The translations under genes and the position numbers were made by a program. From a virus, in the IMG/VR virus record IMGVR_UViG_3300024346_009495, positions 1 to 35,311 of that record: a stretch of DNA of 35,311 nucleotides; one strand, written 5' to 3'. Positions 29,464-35,311 of this stretch are shown here, in pieces. The notes beneath the pieces are model-generated. The model saw only the letters and a program-made list of their open reading frames with translations. It made no database searches and had not been told where the DNA came from. The first letter of the stretch is position 1, and each line of letters starts with the position of its first letter.

Positions 29464-29895
29464 TTAGAGTTGTTCAATACTGATAATATCATCACCTTGT
29501 GTGATACTGTCTAGAATTTCTAATCCCCCTACCACCTTACCGAAGCATGTGTGGTTGTGATCTAGATGTTGTGTGCCCTGGCGATTAAAACAAATAAAGA
29601 ATTGGGATCCGCCAGTATTACGTCCAGCATGTGCCATACTTAGTACCCCCCGATCGTGAACCTGCATTTGTCCACCGGTCTCGCACGGAATAGTGTAACC
29701 CGGCCCGCCTGATCCATTTTTGTTAGGACAGCCACCTTGGGCCATAAAACCAGGGATCACCCGGTGAAAATTAAGTCCATTATAAAATCCTTGATTGGTT
29801 AGTTTTAAGAAATTGGCAACAGTACCCGGTGTTGCTTGATCATAAAGATCTGCGATCATATCGCCTTTGGAAGTTGAGATTTTAACTTGACTCAT
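29464..29895 (-). CDS. Cyclophilin-type peptidyl-prolyl isomerase
   Basis: A 143 aa single-domain cyclophilin of bacterial length. Catalytic and binding residues are present: R45 in FHRVIPGFMAQGG, F50, Q53, and Q98-F99-F100 in GGSQFFICF; the segment HLDHNHTCFGKVVGGLEILD closes the domain. It speeds cis-trans change at prolines and may help fold phage structural proteins. No signal peptide, so it works in the cytoplasm. Cyclophilins are rare but known in large marine phages. By eye the gene is richer in G+C than its neighbours to the left, so it may be a recent acquisition. Confidence 0.9.
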   Translation of the reverse strand: MSQVKISTSKGDMIADLYDQATPGTVANFLKLTNQGFYNGLNFHRVIPGFMAQGGCPNKNGSGGPGYTIPCETGGQMQVHDRGVLSMAHAGRNTGGSQFFICFNRQGTQHLDHNHTCFGKVVGGLEILDSITQGDDIISIEQL

Positions 29896-29917
29896 ATATT
29901 TATTGTTTTATTTGTTT

Positions 29918-30019
29918 TTAAGAACTGACATAATGCATCCAGTAATAAAGAAAGATCATTAACATCACCATGATGATCAATTTAGTCTTTGGCGATATTT
30001 CTTGATTATTGTTTTCCAT
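29918..30019 (-). CDS. 33-aa single-pass membrane micro-protein
   Basis: ATG at 30019 lies inside the stop region of the upstream micro-gene (ATGGAAAACAATAA), and TAA is at 29920-29918. The product starts MENNNQEISPKTKLIIMVML and continues MIFLYYWMHYVSS: a polar N-terminus and one hydrophobic helix (about 14-31). A 14-base overlap with the gene above and close spacing to the cyclophilin gene suggest coupled translation. Function unknown. Confidence 0.55.
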   Translation of the reverse strand: MENNNQEISPKTKLIIMVMLMIFLYYWMHYVSS

Positions 30020-30170
30020 TCCCTCTATTATCGAATGTGATTTTAACAGCATCCCTTTCTAACTTGTCTAATCTCTCTTCTAATTCGTCAATGCGATCCT
30101 CCAATTCTCCAACCATGGAAAAGATTTTAAAGATAAGGACGGCAAAGAAAATGCCCATTGCTGTAAACAT
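30006..30170 (-). CDS. 54-aa membrane protein with coiled coil
   Basis: ATG at 30170 opens 54 codons ending in TAA at 30008-30006. The product starts MFTAMGIFFAVLIFKIFSMV (membrane helix) and continues with a charged heptad-like helix (ELEDRIDELEERLDKLERDA), then a polar tail (ITFDNRGNGKQ). The layout, small anchor plus coiled coil, is spanin-like or of an assembly adaptor. It overlaps the next micro-gene. No family is recognised. Confidence 0.6.
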   Translation of the reverse strand: MFTAMGIFFAVLIFKIFSMVGELEDRIDELEERLDKLERDAVKITFDNRGNGKQ

Positions 30171-30222
30171 AGAATCTAATTTCTATCTTATAGAGATGAG
30201 ATTGAAATTAATTCCATAAAGG

Positions 30223-30774
30223 TTATTGTAGAATCTGATTGCGAAGGCTGCCAGCTAGAGCATTCTGATTGGCAAAAGCATCTCGTTCCCAAGGACGATC
30301 GTTATACGGAATACCCAGGATGTCATAGCGTTCCCCCATCCATAGTACCACTGTACCCTCCGTTAGGATCAATTCTTTGTCACTATACTGAGTCAAATGG
30401 ATTAACTCATGACTTATCACTTCGATGGCGTGTTCGCGCCCTAAATCGCCATTAACACAGATCGTATAGCCATCCATCCACTCGGCGATGTAGGCTTCAA
30501 GTTCAACCCCTTCACTTTCCTGAAATCTGGTCTTAATCCTCTCGCTCATGGGCTGAATAAGTATATTGATCCCATTCATACCTAATTGTGCCATACCTAC
30601 GCTGACCACAGTGTCTAGATAGGTCCATTCGGTGGTGTTAGTGATGTCATTATTCTCAGTAAGCACAACTTGTTTATAGTAGGGTGATTTGACTGGGGTT
30701 TGAATTAACCACCAAATAAGAGCTCCTAGTAGGAGTAAGGCAGAGAGAACAAATAAGATCTTTTTCATACCCAT
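30223..30774 (-). CDS. Membrane-anchored putative metallopeptidase
   Basis: The start is placed at ATG 30774 (183 aa); a TTG lies 3 codons upstream and an ATG 2 codons downstream, so the first residues are uncertain. A membrane anchor or signal (about 4-22, KKILFVLSALLLLGALIWWL) is followed by a soluble domain that contains H122-E-x-x-H126 in VISHELIHLTQYSDKELILT, with E140-ish residues as further ligand candidates. HExxH followed by a TQYSD segment is a zinc-peptidase hallmark. It would face the periplasm. It begins just after the stop of the sulfotransferase-like gene. DNA is G+C-richer than the regional average by eye. Confidence 0.65.
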   Translation of the reverse strand: MGMKKILFVLSALLLLGALIWWLIQTPVKSPYYKQVVLTENNDITNTTEWTYLDTVVSVGMAQLGMNGINILIQPMSERIKTRFQESEGVELEAYIAEWMDGYTICVNGDLGREHAIEVISHELIHLTQYSDKELILTEGTVVLWMGERYDILGIPYNDRPWERDAFANQNALAGSLRNQILQ

Positions 30775-30779
30775 ATGTA

Positions 30780-31430
30780 TCAAATAAACTTGATTTTTTT
30801 TGCCGGGTCTTTTAAATCTGCATCCTCAATAATCACCATCTTTTTTGTCGGGTCTTTTAAATTTGTATCTCCCCCCTGCAATCTTCTTTTGGGATCAATG
30901 ACATCCAACCATTGAGGATCGGCTATCTCTAGAAACTGACAGATCCTCTGAACGTCATCACCTGAATGATAAACACCCTCGTATGAAGTAGTAATCCCAA
31001 TCTCCTTGTGTCTAGCAGCAGCAGAAAGGATAACACCATTAATACCGATTGATTCCATCTTAGTGCGGGTGATGTTATTCTCATTGGCTGCCAACCAGGC
31101 ATCATCTATAGCATAGATCACGTGGGACTCGCCAGTTTCCAGCTGTCTCACTCTACTAATAGCACAATCTCTAAGGTTGTCTCTAGTATGGAAGATAATC
31201 CTGTCAAACCCAGAGAGGTAAGACTCAAGATCAGTAAATGTGGACAGAATAATATGTGAGATGTCTTCCTTTACCACCATATTAGTGCTTGATAATGAGT
31301 CTAAAAAATCCTTGCAATCTGGCCCATTTAAAAGGGGTTCATGATACGATTTATAATCAAGCTCACTCGAAATCCAATTCAGTAGACTAAATCCCCCTGA
31401 ACGGGGATGGGTGAGGATTAGGATACGCAT
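30780..31430 (-). CDS. Sulfotransferase-like P-loop protein
   Basis: A 216 aa protein. The opening ILTHPRSGGFSLLNWISSEL (residues 5-24) matches the 5'-phosphosulfate-binding loop of PAPS-dependent sulfotransferases (H-P-R-S-G-x-x-x-L). HEPLLNGPDC at 30-39 and the segment FHTRDNLRDCAIS (80-92), with R83 and S92, resemble the 3'-phosphate site. Such enzymes move sulfate from PAPS to sugars or proteins. The C-terminal third ends with a repeat: NLKDPTKKMVIIEDADLKDP and AKKIKFI. Close matches to the family are few, so the call is by motif. A GATATATAA motif is 6 bases before the ATG. Confidence 0.6.
   Translation of the reverse strand: MRILILTHPRSGGFSLLNWISSELDYKSYHEPLLNGPDCKDFLDSLSSTNMVVKEDISHIILSTFTDLESYLSGFDRIIFHTRDNLRDCAISRVRQLETGESHVIYAIDDAWLAANENNITRTKMESIGINGVILSAAARHKEIGITTSYEGVYHSGDDVQRICQFLEIADPQWLDVIDPKRRLQGGDTNLKDPTKKMVIIEDADLKDPAKKIKFI
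30793..30869 (-). repeat. Tandem 15-codon repeat at the sulfotransferase-like C-terminus
   Basis: Two nearly identical units (30793-30823 and 30841-30869 carry GGGTCTTTTAAAT on the plus strand) encode NLKDPTKK and DLKDPAKK. They look like a recent duplication of the gene's end. The lysozyme gene (20691) has a similar KDP repeat near its start. Confidence 0.6.
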
Positions 31431-31436
31431 GATAAA

Positions 31437-31445
31437 TTATATATC
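31437..31445 (-). promoter_or_regulatory. GATATATAA motif before 31430
   Basis: Six bases before the ATG, in the 112-base gap (31431-31542) that otherwise holds a terminator and no gene. Confidence 0.4.
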
Positions 31446-31490
31446 AAAAGGTTTATCTATTTAGGGAAATGAATACATAAACGTTGAACA

Positions 31491-31523
31491 AAAAAAAAGA
31501 CCTAGCGATCAGCTAGGTCTTTT
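31491..31523 (-). terminator. Rho-independent terminator
   Basis: A 12-base perfect stem (AAAAGACCTAGC / GCTAGGTCTTTT), 5-base loop, and a run of about eight U on the minus strand. It lies 20 bases past the stop of the AAA gene. Confidence 0.9.
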
Positions 31524-31542
31524 AGAATGTATTAAAGATTAA

Positions 31543-32154
31543 CTAAGAGAGTCCGTTTACCATCACACCTTGGTTGTCCCCTGTTGACTGAACTGTAGGT
31601 ACTAATTCATAAGCAGTGAATCTGTCAGCTAAAGATCCAGAAAGCTGTTTTCCTTTTTTGTCTGATGTTGCTACTATTAACCAACCTTCAGGAAGTTTAA
31701 TATTTCCTATTCTACCTGATTGTGCTAGCTGAAGAGCACTATATAGAGTTTGATTCTCTGCTCTATTCATATCGCTCAAAACAAGAATACCAGGTCCTTC
31801 TGTAGGGAACCAAGACGGAATTGCATTTGAGGTCATGCCTTCATTATCACCTGTGTTTGTAACAGAAGGAATTCCTCTAAAATCTGCATCATCCATAGTG
31901 GAAAGATCTAGCATAAGGGATTCGACCCCGGCTTCTTCCGCTGCTGCTTTGATAATAGCATCTTTACCCATACCAGGAGATCCTATAAGCAGAATAGGCT
32001 TAACTCTACCATCACCGTTGATTTTGATGTTAAGTGCTCTTACGATTAATGCCTTAGCTTCATTTGCAGTAAGTGGAAGTGCATACTCAAGAGTACTACC
32101 AGATTCCATATCTTCGTCCTCCTGCCAGTTTTCAAACAATTTAATGTGCTTCAT
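31543..32154 (-). CDS. Leader-tagged MoxR-like AAA protein, altered catalytic motifs
   Basis: The 203 aa protein has the leader MKHIKLFENWQEDEDM, then the AAA core of MoxR-type ATPases: Walker A GSPGMGKD (58-65), a Walker B region ILVLSDMNRAE (123-133) and sensor 1 IVATSDKKGKQ, with R178 in LADRF at the expected arginine-finger place. Key residues differ: Thr/Ser after the Walker A lysine is Asp, Walker B DE is SD, and the sensor 1 Asn is Asp. It also lacks the C-terminal lid, so it is shorter than usual (about 300 aa). It may be weakly active or non-catalytic. MoxR proteins assist folding and assembly. Confidence 0.75.
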   Translation of the reverse strand: MKHIKLFENWQEDEDMESGSTLEYALPLTANEAKALIVRALNIKINGDGRVKPILLIGSPGMGKDAIIKAAAEEAGVESLMLDLSTMDDADFRGIPSVTNTGDNEGMTSNAIPSWFPTEGPGILVLSDMNRAENQTLYSALQLAQSGRIGNIKLPEGWLIVATSDKKGKQLSGSLADRFTAYELVPTVQSTGDNQGVMVNGLS

Positions 32155-32173
32155 GAAATAACGTTATTTTACT

Positions 32174-32182
32174 TTATATATC
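32174..32182 (-). promoter_or_regulatory. GATATATAA motif before 32154
   Basis: Nineteen bases before the ATG, the longest spacing of the set, followed by AGTAAAATAACG on the minus strand. Confidence 0.4.
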
Positions 32183-32202
32183 ATTTTTTTTAGAATCATA
32201 AG

Positions 32203-32625
32203 CTACCTTTTACCTTCTAGCACAACCTTTAGTCCGTTGTTTCTATCAATGTACATCCACTCACAGGAGATCAGCCCAAATTGAGAGAAATGATCTAGCA
32301 CCTCATCTGCCGAAAAACAGGAACATGAATAGATGTCAAATTGAAAGAAAGCGGGATCTTGTGCATCCCAAACGTGGATGGCTGCATGGGAAGTGGCAAG
32401 TGTAACCGTGCCTGTGATTCCCTCATTGCCTGGTTCATCCACATAGACTGAAGTTGGTCCGGCAACAACGACCATTCGAACCCTTTCAACTAGATCCTTT
32501 AGCCATTGGTTTAAGTCTTTCTCTTCCTTGGGTGGATTTTGAACATAGCCTCTAACTAGGAGGTGAAGATGATTGGGAATAAATCCCTTGTGTGTGTCTT
32601 TTTCTTGGGGTTTAGTATTTTGCAT
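32203..32625 (-). CDS. speD: S-adenosylmethionine decarboxylase-like protein
   Basis: A 140 aa protein matching the prokaryotic SpeD/SpeH fold. GITGTVTLATSHAAIHVW carries the proenzyme cleavage serine S79 with H80 and H84, and FQFDIYSCSCFSADEVLDHF carries D97 and C101, spaced like the active-site set (S63, H68, C83 in the T. maritima enzyme). The residue before the cleavage serine is Thr instead of the usual Glu, which might change self-cleavage. The enzyme makes decarboxylated SAM for spermidine synthesis; T4-like marine phages often carry speD. It lies between an AAA gene and the tandem tail genes. The DNA is G+C-richer than its neighbours by eye. Confidence 0.75.
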   Translation of the reverse strand: MQNTKPQEKDTHKGFIPNHLHLLVRGYVQNPPKEEKDLNQWLKDLVERVRMVVVAGPTSVYVDEPGNEGITGTVTLATSHAAIHVWDAQDPAFFQFDIYSCSCFSADEVLDHFSQFGLISCEWMYIDRNNGLKVVLEGKR

Positions 32626-32629
32626 GATC

Positions 32630-32638
32630 CTATATATT
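32630..32638 (-). promoter_or_regulatory. AATATATAG motif before 32625
   Basis: Four bases before the ATG. The first bases overlap the stop codon of the preceding gene. Confidence 0.4.
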
Positions 32639-33744
32639 TAGAATCCTAACTCACCTAGATCGGCTGAAACCCCTGCTGCATCCTCTGGAATTTTTTTAAG
32701 AATCTCTTGCCAAAGTCGAGGATAGTCCTTTCTAATCAAGTTCATTGTTTCATGACCTAAATTAGTTAAGTTGATTCTATCAGCCACAGCAGATTCGATA
32801 CCCTCACCTTGAGAAACCTTCTCTATAAGATCCACAGCAATTTGTCGAACAGCAATAACGTCTTTATCCATTTTCTTAAATGTCATACTGTTATCAAGTA
32901 ATTTTTCTTTAAAAACCTTACCTCCCCAGATTAAATCAGCAAGTTCTGACACTTTAGATCTCTCGCCTCCTATTTTGACACTAAAATAATCATAATCATT
33001 ATCATCAAGATCTAAACAGTTCCACGGTCTAGCCTGGATTGATACCTTTACAGGAATATCATATTTTTGATTCATATCAAGCGAATCACCTACAAACAAC
33101 TTGGTAAATAAAGATTCCTGGTTTAGTATCCAACCGGTTAGGCCTGAATATCTAAGATCAGAAGGACTTTCAAGACGATTTAGCTGAATCATGTTCACTT
33201 CAAATCCAAGAAAATCTAGGAGGAATTTCCATTTTGGAACAGCCAGAATCTCAAGTGGGTCTTCAATAGGATCTTTTATTCCCTTTTTAAGTCCCTCAAT
33301 TATTTTATCGTAGATTTCTTCTGCAGTCAGGACATTGTCTATGCACTCATCTGCTATAGAAACAATGATCTTTCTAATTTTTTTCTCCTTTTTCATAAAA
33401 GCTAAACCTAATCCATTCCTACCCATCACGAAGGATTTCCAGCACTCTCTTAGACATTCGGCTAGAGTGTTCGCATTTCCGTTCACATCTAAGACATTTA
33501 ACACCCGAGATTCATGAACAGACCACCAATTCCATTGATCCTTAGAAACTCTTTTAAAAATGTATCGAAATTGTAATCTGGTTTGGATAACTAGACGATT
33601 GGTTGAGTCTACAATGTAAGGTCCGACTAGGGAGGTTAGACTCTTGCCTTCTACGGTATTCTCCATGACATCGGTTATAAATGCCCTAAGGGTCATAGGT
33701 CTTTTAGAGGCTTCGAATAATCGAAAGGGTTGAAGATATTTCAC
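32638..33744 (-). CDS. Leader- and tail-tagged hypothetical protein 1 (GTG start)
   Basis: The 368 aa protein starts at GTG 33744 with the leader MKYLQPFRLFEASKRPM (LFE at 9-11). It ends with RLWQEILKKIPEDAAGVSAD, then LGELGF, which is shared with the next two genes upstream. The middle (17-330) is unrelated to them: a DNA/RNA-binding-like basic segment FIFKRVSKDQWNWWS type near 60-75 and helical segments (IVSIADECIDNVLTAEEIYD). No family is recognised. The GTG start is the only one among the leader genes. Confidence 0.65.
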   Translation of the reverse strand: MKYLQPFRLFEASKRPMTLRAFITDVMENTVEGKSLTSLVGPYIVDSTNRLVIQTRLQFRYIFKRVSKDQWNWWSVHESRVLNVLDVNGNANTLAECLRECWKSFVMGRNGLGLAFMKKEKKIRKIIVSIADECIDNVLTAEEIYDKIIEGLKKGIKDPIEDPLEILAVPKWKFLLDFLGFEVNMIQLNRLESPSDLRYSGLTGWILNQESLFTKLFVGDSLDMNQKYDIPVKVSIQARPWNCLDLDDNDYDYFSVKIGGERSKVSELADLIWGGKVFKEKLLDNSMTFKKMDKDVIAVRQIAVDLIEKVSQGEGIESAVADRINLTNLGHETMNLIRKDYPRLWQEILKKIPEDAAGVSADLGELGF

Positions 33745-33747
33745 TCT

Positions 33748-33756
33748 GTATATATT
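33748..33756 (-). promoter_or_regulatory. AATATATAC motif before 33744
   Basis: Three bases before the GTG; its upstream end overlaps the stop of the preceding gene. Confidence 0.35.
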
Positions 33757-34211
33757 TAGAATCCCAACTCGCCTAGATCGGCTGAGATGTGTGCCGCATC
33801 GCTAGGAATTTTTCTAATAATCTCGGACCAAATTTCGGGATGCTCATTTTTGATCAATCTCATCATATGGTGGGAAAAATCGTAGGGGTTCCCTAAATAA
33901 AAATCTTTTGCTGTGATAACTGAGTTATCTTCCATGAAAGAAATTTCAGTTTCTTCATCATTAGGGTCTTCCGGATCGGGAGGAACTATTTTTATAGTGT
34001 TTCTTTTTCCCCTGATGTTTTCAAAAAAATTAACAGCGGAGATACTGCAATCATTTTTATTGGATATAATATCAAGAGCAATAAATTCACTGGTTTCTGG
34101 ATAGTATATTCCGCTAAATGTGCACGGATCGAAATTTCCCCAGGTGAAAGAAATAGGTAGGATGTCACTATTACTGGATTCGAACAGGTGGAAAAATTTA
34201 AGGTGCTTCAT
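33756..34211 (-). CDS. Leader- and tail-tagged hypothetical protein 2
   Basis: The 151 aa protein has the leader MKHLKFFHLFESSNSD (LFE at 9-11) and ends with EIWSEIIRKIPSDAAHISAD, then LGELGF. The middle (17-110) is short and beta-rich (FTWGNFDPCTFSGIYYPETS, acidic DPEDPNDEETEIS). It is the shortest of the three tandem paralogues by ends, so it shows best which parts are shared. The gap to the next gene is 11 bases. Function unknown. Confidence 0.65.
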   Translation of the reverse strand: MKHLKFFHLFESSNSDILPISFTWGNFDPCTFSGIYYPETSEFIALDIISNKNDCSISAVNFFENIRGKRNTIKIVPPDPEDPNDEETEISFMEDNSVITAKDFYLGNPYDFSHHMMRLIKNEHPEIWSEIIRKIPSDAAHISADLGELGF

Positions 34212-34214
34212 CTT

Positions 34215-34223
34215 TTATATATT
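34215..34223 (-). promoter_or_regulatory. AATATATAA motif before 34211
   Basis: Three bases before the ATG. The preceding stop TAA gives its first base. Confidence 0.4.
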
Positions 34224-34876
34224 TAGAATCCCAACTCGCCTAGATCGGCTGAGACATCTGCACCCGTTGGATCAATCACTTTAATCACCTCCTGCCAAAG
34301 TCTAGGGGCTTTTGTTCTAACCTCATTGGCTGTCTCTGGACTCCAGTTGGCAACAAGTTCATCAACCCTATCTTTCAATAAGGGTTGAAAGATCTCAGGA
34401 AACTCGTCCATTGCACCCCAGATTTCAATGGAGGCATTAAGATGATTGATAGAGGTATTCCAAACTTTCAGGATCACTCCTAAACCCTTGCTTACTTCAA
34501 ATTGATCCATATACCATTCAACGGGTTCATCCTGATGCTCCTCACACCAATCACTATAGCCAAATGTGCACCTCATAAAATCATCATAGGTTCTTTGATG
34601 ATCTGAAGAAGGCTGATAGGCATCAACCCATTTTAGATATTCTTCCTCTTCTATCGGAGCATATTCAATGCCATCATCCTTATCAAAGCTGTTCTCATAG
34701 GCTTCCAAATAATCATCATAATCTTCGGAATCTATAACACAAGACCAAACCACAGTGTCGTTCTTACAAAGATCAGGAAGGGTGACACGTGAAATAAGTA
34801 AATCGTTGAGAGGATCCACCAAATTTATCTTGGAGGATTTGGATTCAAAAAGAGCGAATGTCTGCAGGTATTTCAT
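34223..34876 (-). CDS. Leader- and tail-tagged hypothetical protein 3
   Basis: The start chosen is ATG 34876 (217 aa) with the leader MKYLQTFALFESKSSK (LFE at 9-11); the frame extends 5 codons into the GATATATAA motif. The protein ends RLWQEVIKVIDPTGADVSAD, then LGELGF. The middle is acidic and Trp/Tyr-rich (DYLEAYENSFDKDDGIEYAP, FGYSDWCEEHQDEPVEWYMD), unlike the other two. No family recognised. It is the first of three tandem genes sharing both ends. Confidence 0.65.
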   Translation of the reverse strand: MKYLQTFALFESKSSKINLVDPLNDLLISRVTLPDLCKNDTVVWSCVIDSEDYDDYLEAYENSFDKDDGIEYAPIEEEEYLKWVDAYQPSSDHQRTYDDFMRCTFGYSDWCEEHQDEPVEWYMDQFEVSKGLGVILKVWNTSINHLNASIEIWGAMDEFPEIFQPLLKDRVDELVANWSPETANEVRTKAPRLWQEVIKVIDPTGADVSADLGELGF

Positions 34877-34880
34877 GCTA

Positions 34881-34889
34881 TTATATATC
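34881..34889 (-). promoter_or_regulatory. GATATATAA motif before 34876
   Basis: Four bases before the ATG, in the 37-base gap after the gene ending at 34914. Confidence 0.4.
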
Positions 34890-34913
34890 ATTGTGATGAA
34901 GACTAAGGGGCTA

Positions 34914-35249
34914 TTAGAGAATGCTCACCCAACATCCTTGCATGCGCCAGAGTATCTCATCGTGCATCATCTCCCAGACAGTGGGCAGGGAGATCCGATC
35001 TCCTTCAGGATAGCGCTCCTCTAGATGCCGAATGATATTAAGCAAGTGATCATCCCCAATATCTTTAATGAGAGTGTCGACTGTGGGACCATTACCGTCG
35101 ATCCCATAGGAACGCCAGGTCTTTATCTCTCGAATCACAAGATGCTCTGCTGGAATTGCCATAGAGGACAAAGATAAAGAATCCCCACGAGAAAAAGAAA
35201 TGAGAGGGGGCGGGGGCCGAATCTCCAGTCCACTGGAAAGCGCGCCCAT
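34914..35249 (-). CDS. Hypothetical protein, G+C-richer
   Basis: The frame encodes 111 aa from ATG 35249, or 82 aa from ATG 35162 (MAIPAEHLVIREIKTWRSYG). The first 29 codons are low complexity (Pro and Ser runs), so the later start may be the true one. The body is helical with an aromatic end (DDHLLNIIRHLEERYPEGDR, then VWEMMHDEILWRMQGCWVSIL). I recall DxHLxxII-x-H-x-x-x-R-type patterns in phage proteins of unknown role. The DNA here and to the right edge (35162-35311) is much richer in G+C than the rest of the window. No further gene is visible in 35250-35311. Confidence 0.5.
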   Translation of the reverse strand: MGALSSGLEIRPPPPLISFSRGDSLSLSSMAIPAEHLVIREIKTWRSYGIDGNGPTVDTLIKDIGDDHLLNIIRHLEERYPEGDRISLPTVWEMMHDEILWRMQGCWVSIL

Positions 35250-35311
35250 GAAAATACCCCGGAGAATCTAGGAAACCGCCCCGTTTAACCCCAGTTGAAA
35301 GATCCGGGTTA

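Noticed and set aside
1-35311. tRNA genes, integrase, transposase or prophage attachment sites
   Set aside because: All gaps over 100 bases were read (5359-5528, 12270-12483, 14522-14631, 31431-31542); none folds as a tRNA, and no recombinase motif was seen.
1-35311. Bacterial chromosome instead of phage
   Set aside because: bS21, cyclophilin and the sugar genes could be bacterial, but gene density, one-strand order, phage hydrolases and the shared leader fit a large phage better. No hallmark virion gene is in the window, so this stays an inference.

Overview
The window looks like part of the genome of a large tailed phage (probably a T4-like myovirus or jumbo phage) that infects a Bacteroidota (flavobacteria-like) host. 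This is inferred from several things. The DNA is AT-rich, and tightly packed, mostly small genes lie almost all on the minus strand, with stop/start overlaps of 1-8 bases. There are phage-type proteins: GH19-like lysozyme, CHAP-type hydrolase, holin-like membrane proteins, NUMOD1 and homing-endonuclease-type HTH fragments, SpeD, 2OG-oxygenase and cyclophilin. The exported proteins have signal peptides ending in A-Q or G-Q and lipoprotein signals of the Bacteroidota type. No tRNA, integrase, transposase or CRISPR array was seen, and no capsid, portal, terminase or polymerase gene lies in the window.

Layout. 1-2.3 kb: a partial gene, a NUMOD1-like mini-gene behind a perfect TTGACA-N17-TATAAT promoter, and a 2OG-Fe(II) oxygenase. 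2.35-12.3 kb: an export and surface module read leftward. It holds a small CsgG-like protein, two large Sec-exported cohesin/dockerin-like proteins (one with a C-type lectin domain), two paralogous lipoproteins, an outer-membrane protein with a long Ala/Ser/Gly and Lys/Glu/Ser stalk, five small membrane proteins (one of 34 aa), a larger CsgG-like protein and a lipoprotein. Two long leaders in this module share one promoter-like element. 12.5-19.4 kb: a P-loop kinase, several hypotheticals, an HExxH protein, ribosomal protein bS21, an LRR protein, a NodU-type carbamoyltransferase and an HTH protein beside a palindrome. 19.4-35.3 kb: a run containing ten proteins with one N-terminal leader, M-K-[HYR]-[LIV]-x-x-[FY]-x-x-[FWY]-x-E, on unrelated bodies (lysozyme, CHAP hydrolase, AAA protein, OmpA-like protein, acidic mini-protein and others). 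Mixed with them are a sugar-nucleotide cassette (SDR, RmlC-like, split thiamine-diphosphate enzyme), a class 3 lipase, a cyclophilin, a sulfotransferase-like protein and SpeD.

How the parts may work together (inference). The leader resembles the T4 capsid-targeting sequence cut by the prohead protease. The 20-35 kb proteins could therefore be cargo or core proteins packed into the head by a shared tag. Three tandem genes also share a C-terminal tail ending SADLGELGF. A 9-base motif, RATATATA(A/G/C), lies just upstream of at least 16 starts and inside both long leaders; it is the best candidate for a phage-specific promoter element. The exported module may remodel the host surface or build extracellular fibres. 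The sugar, carbamoyl and sulfo enzymes suggest glycan modification. Phage bS21 may tune host ribosomes, which in flavobacteria hide the anti-Shine-Dalgarno sequence partly through bS21.

Plus-strand genes occur only as three small islands (14.63-15.16, 22.05-22.46 and 27.52-28.14 kb).
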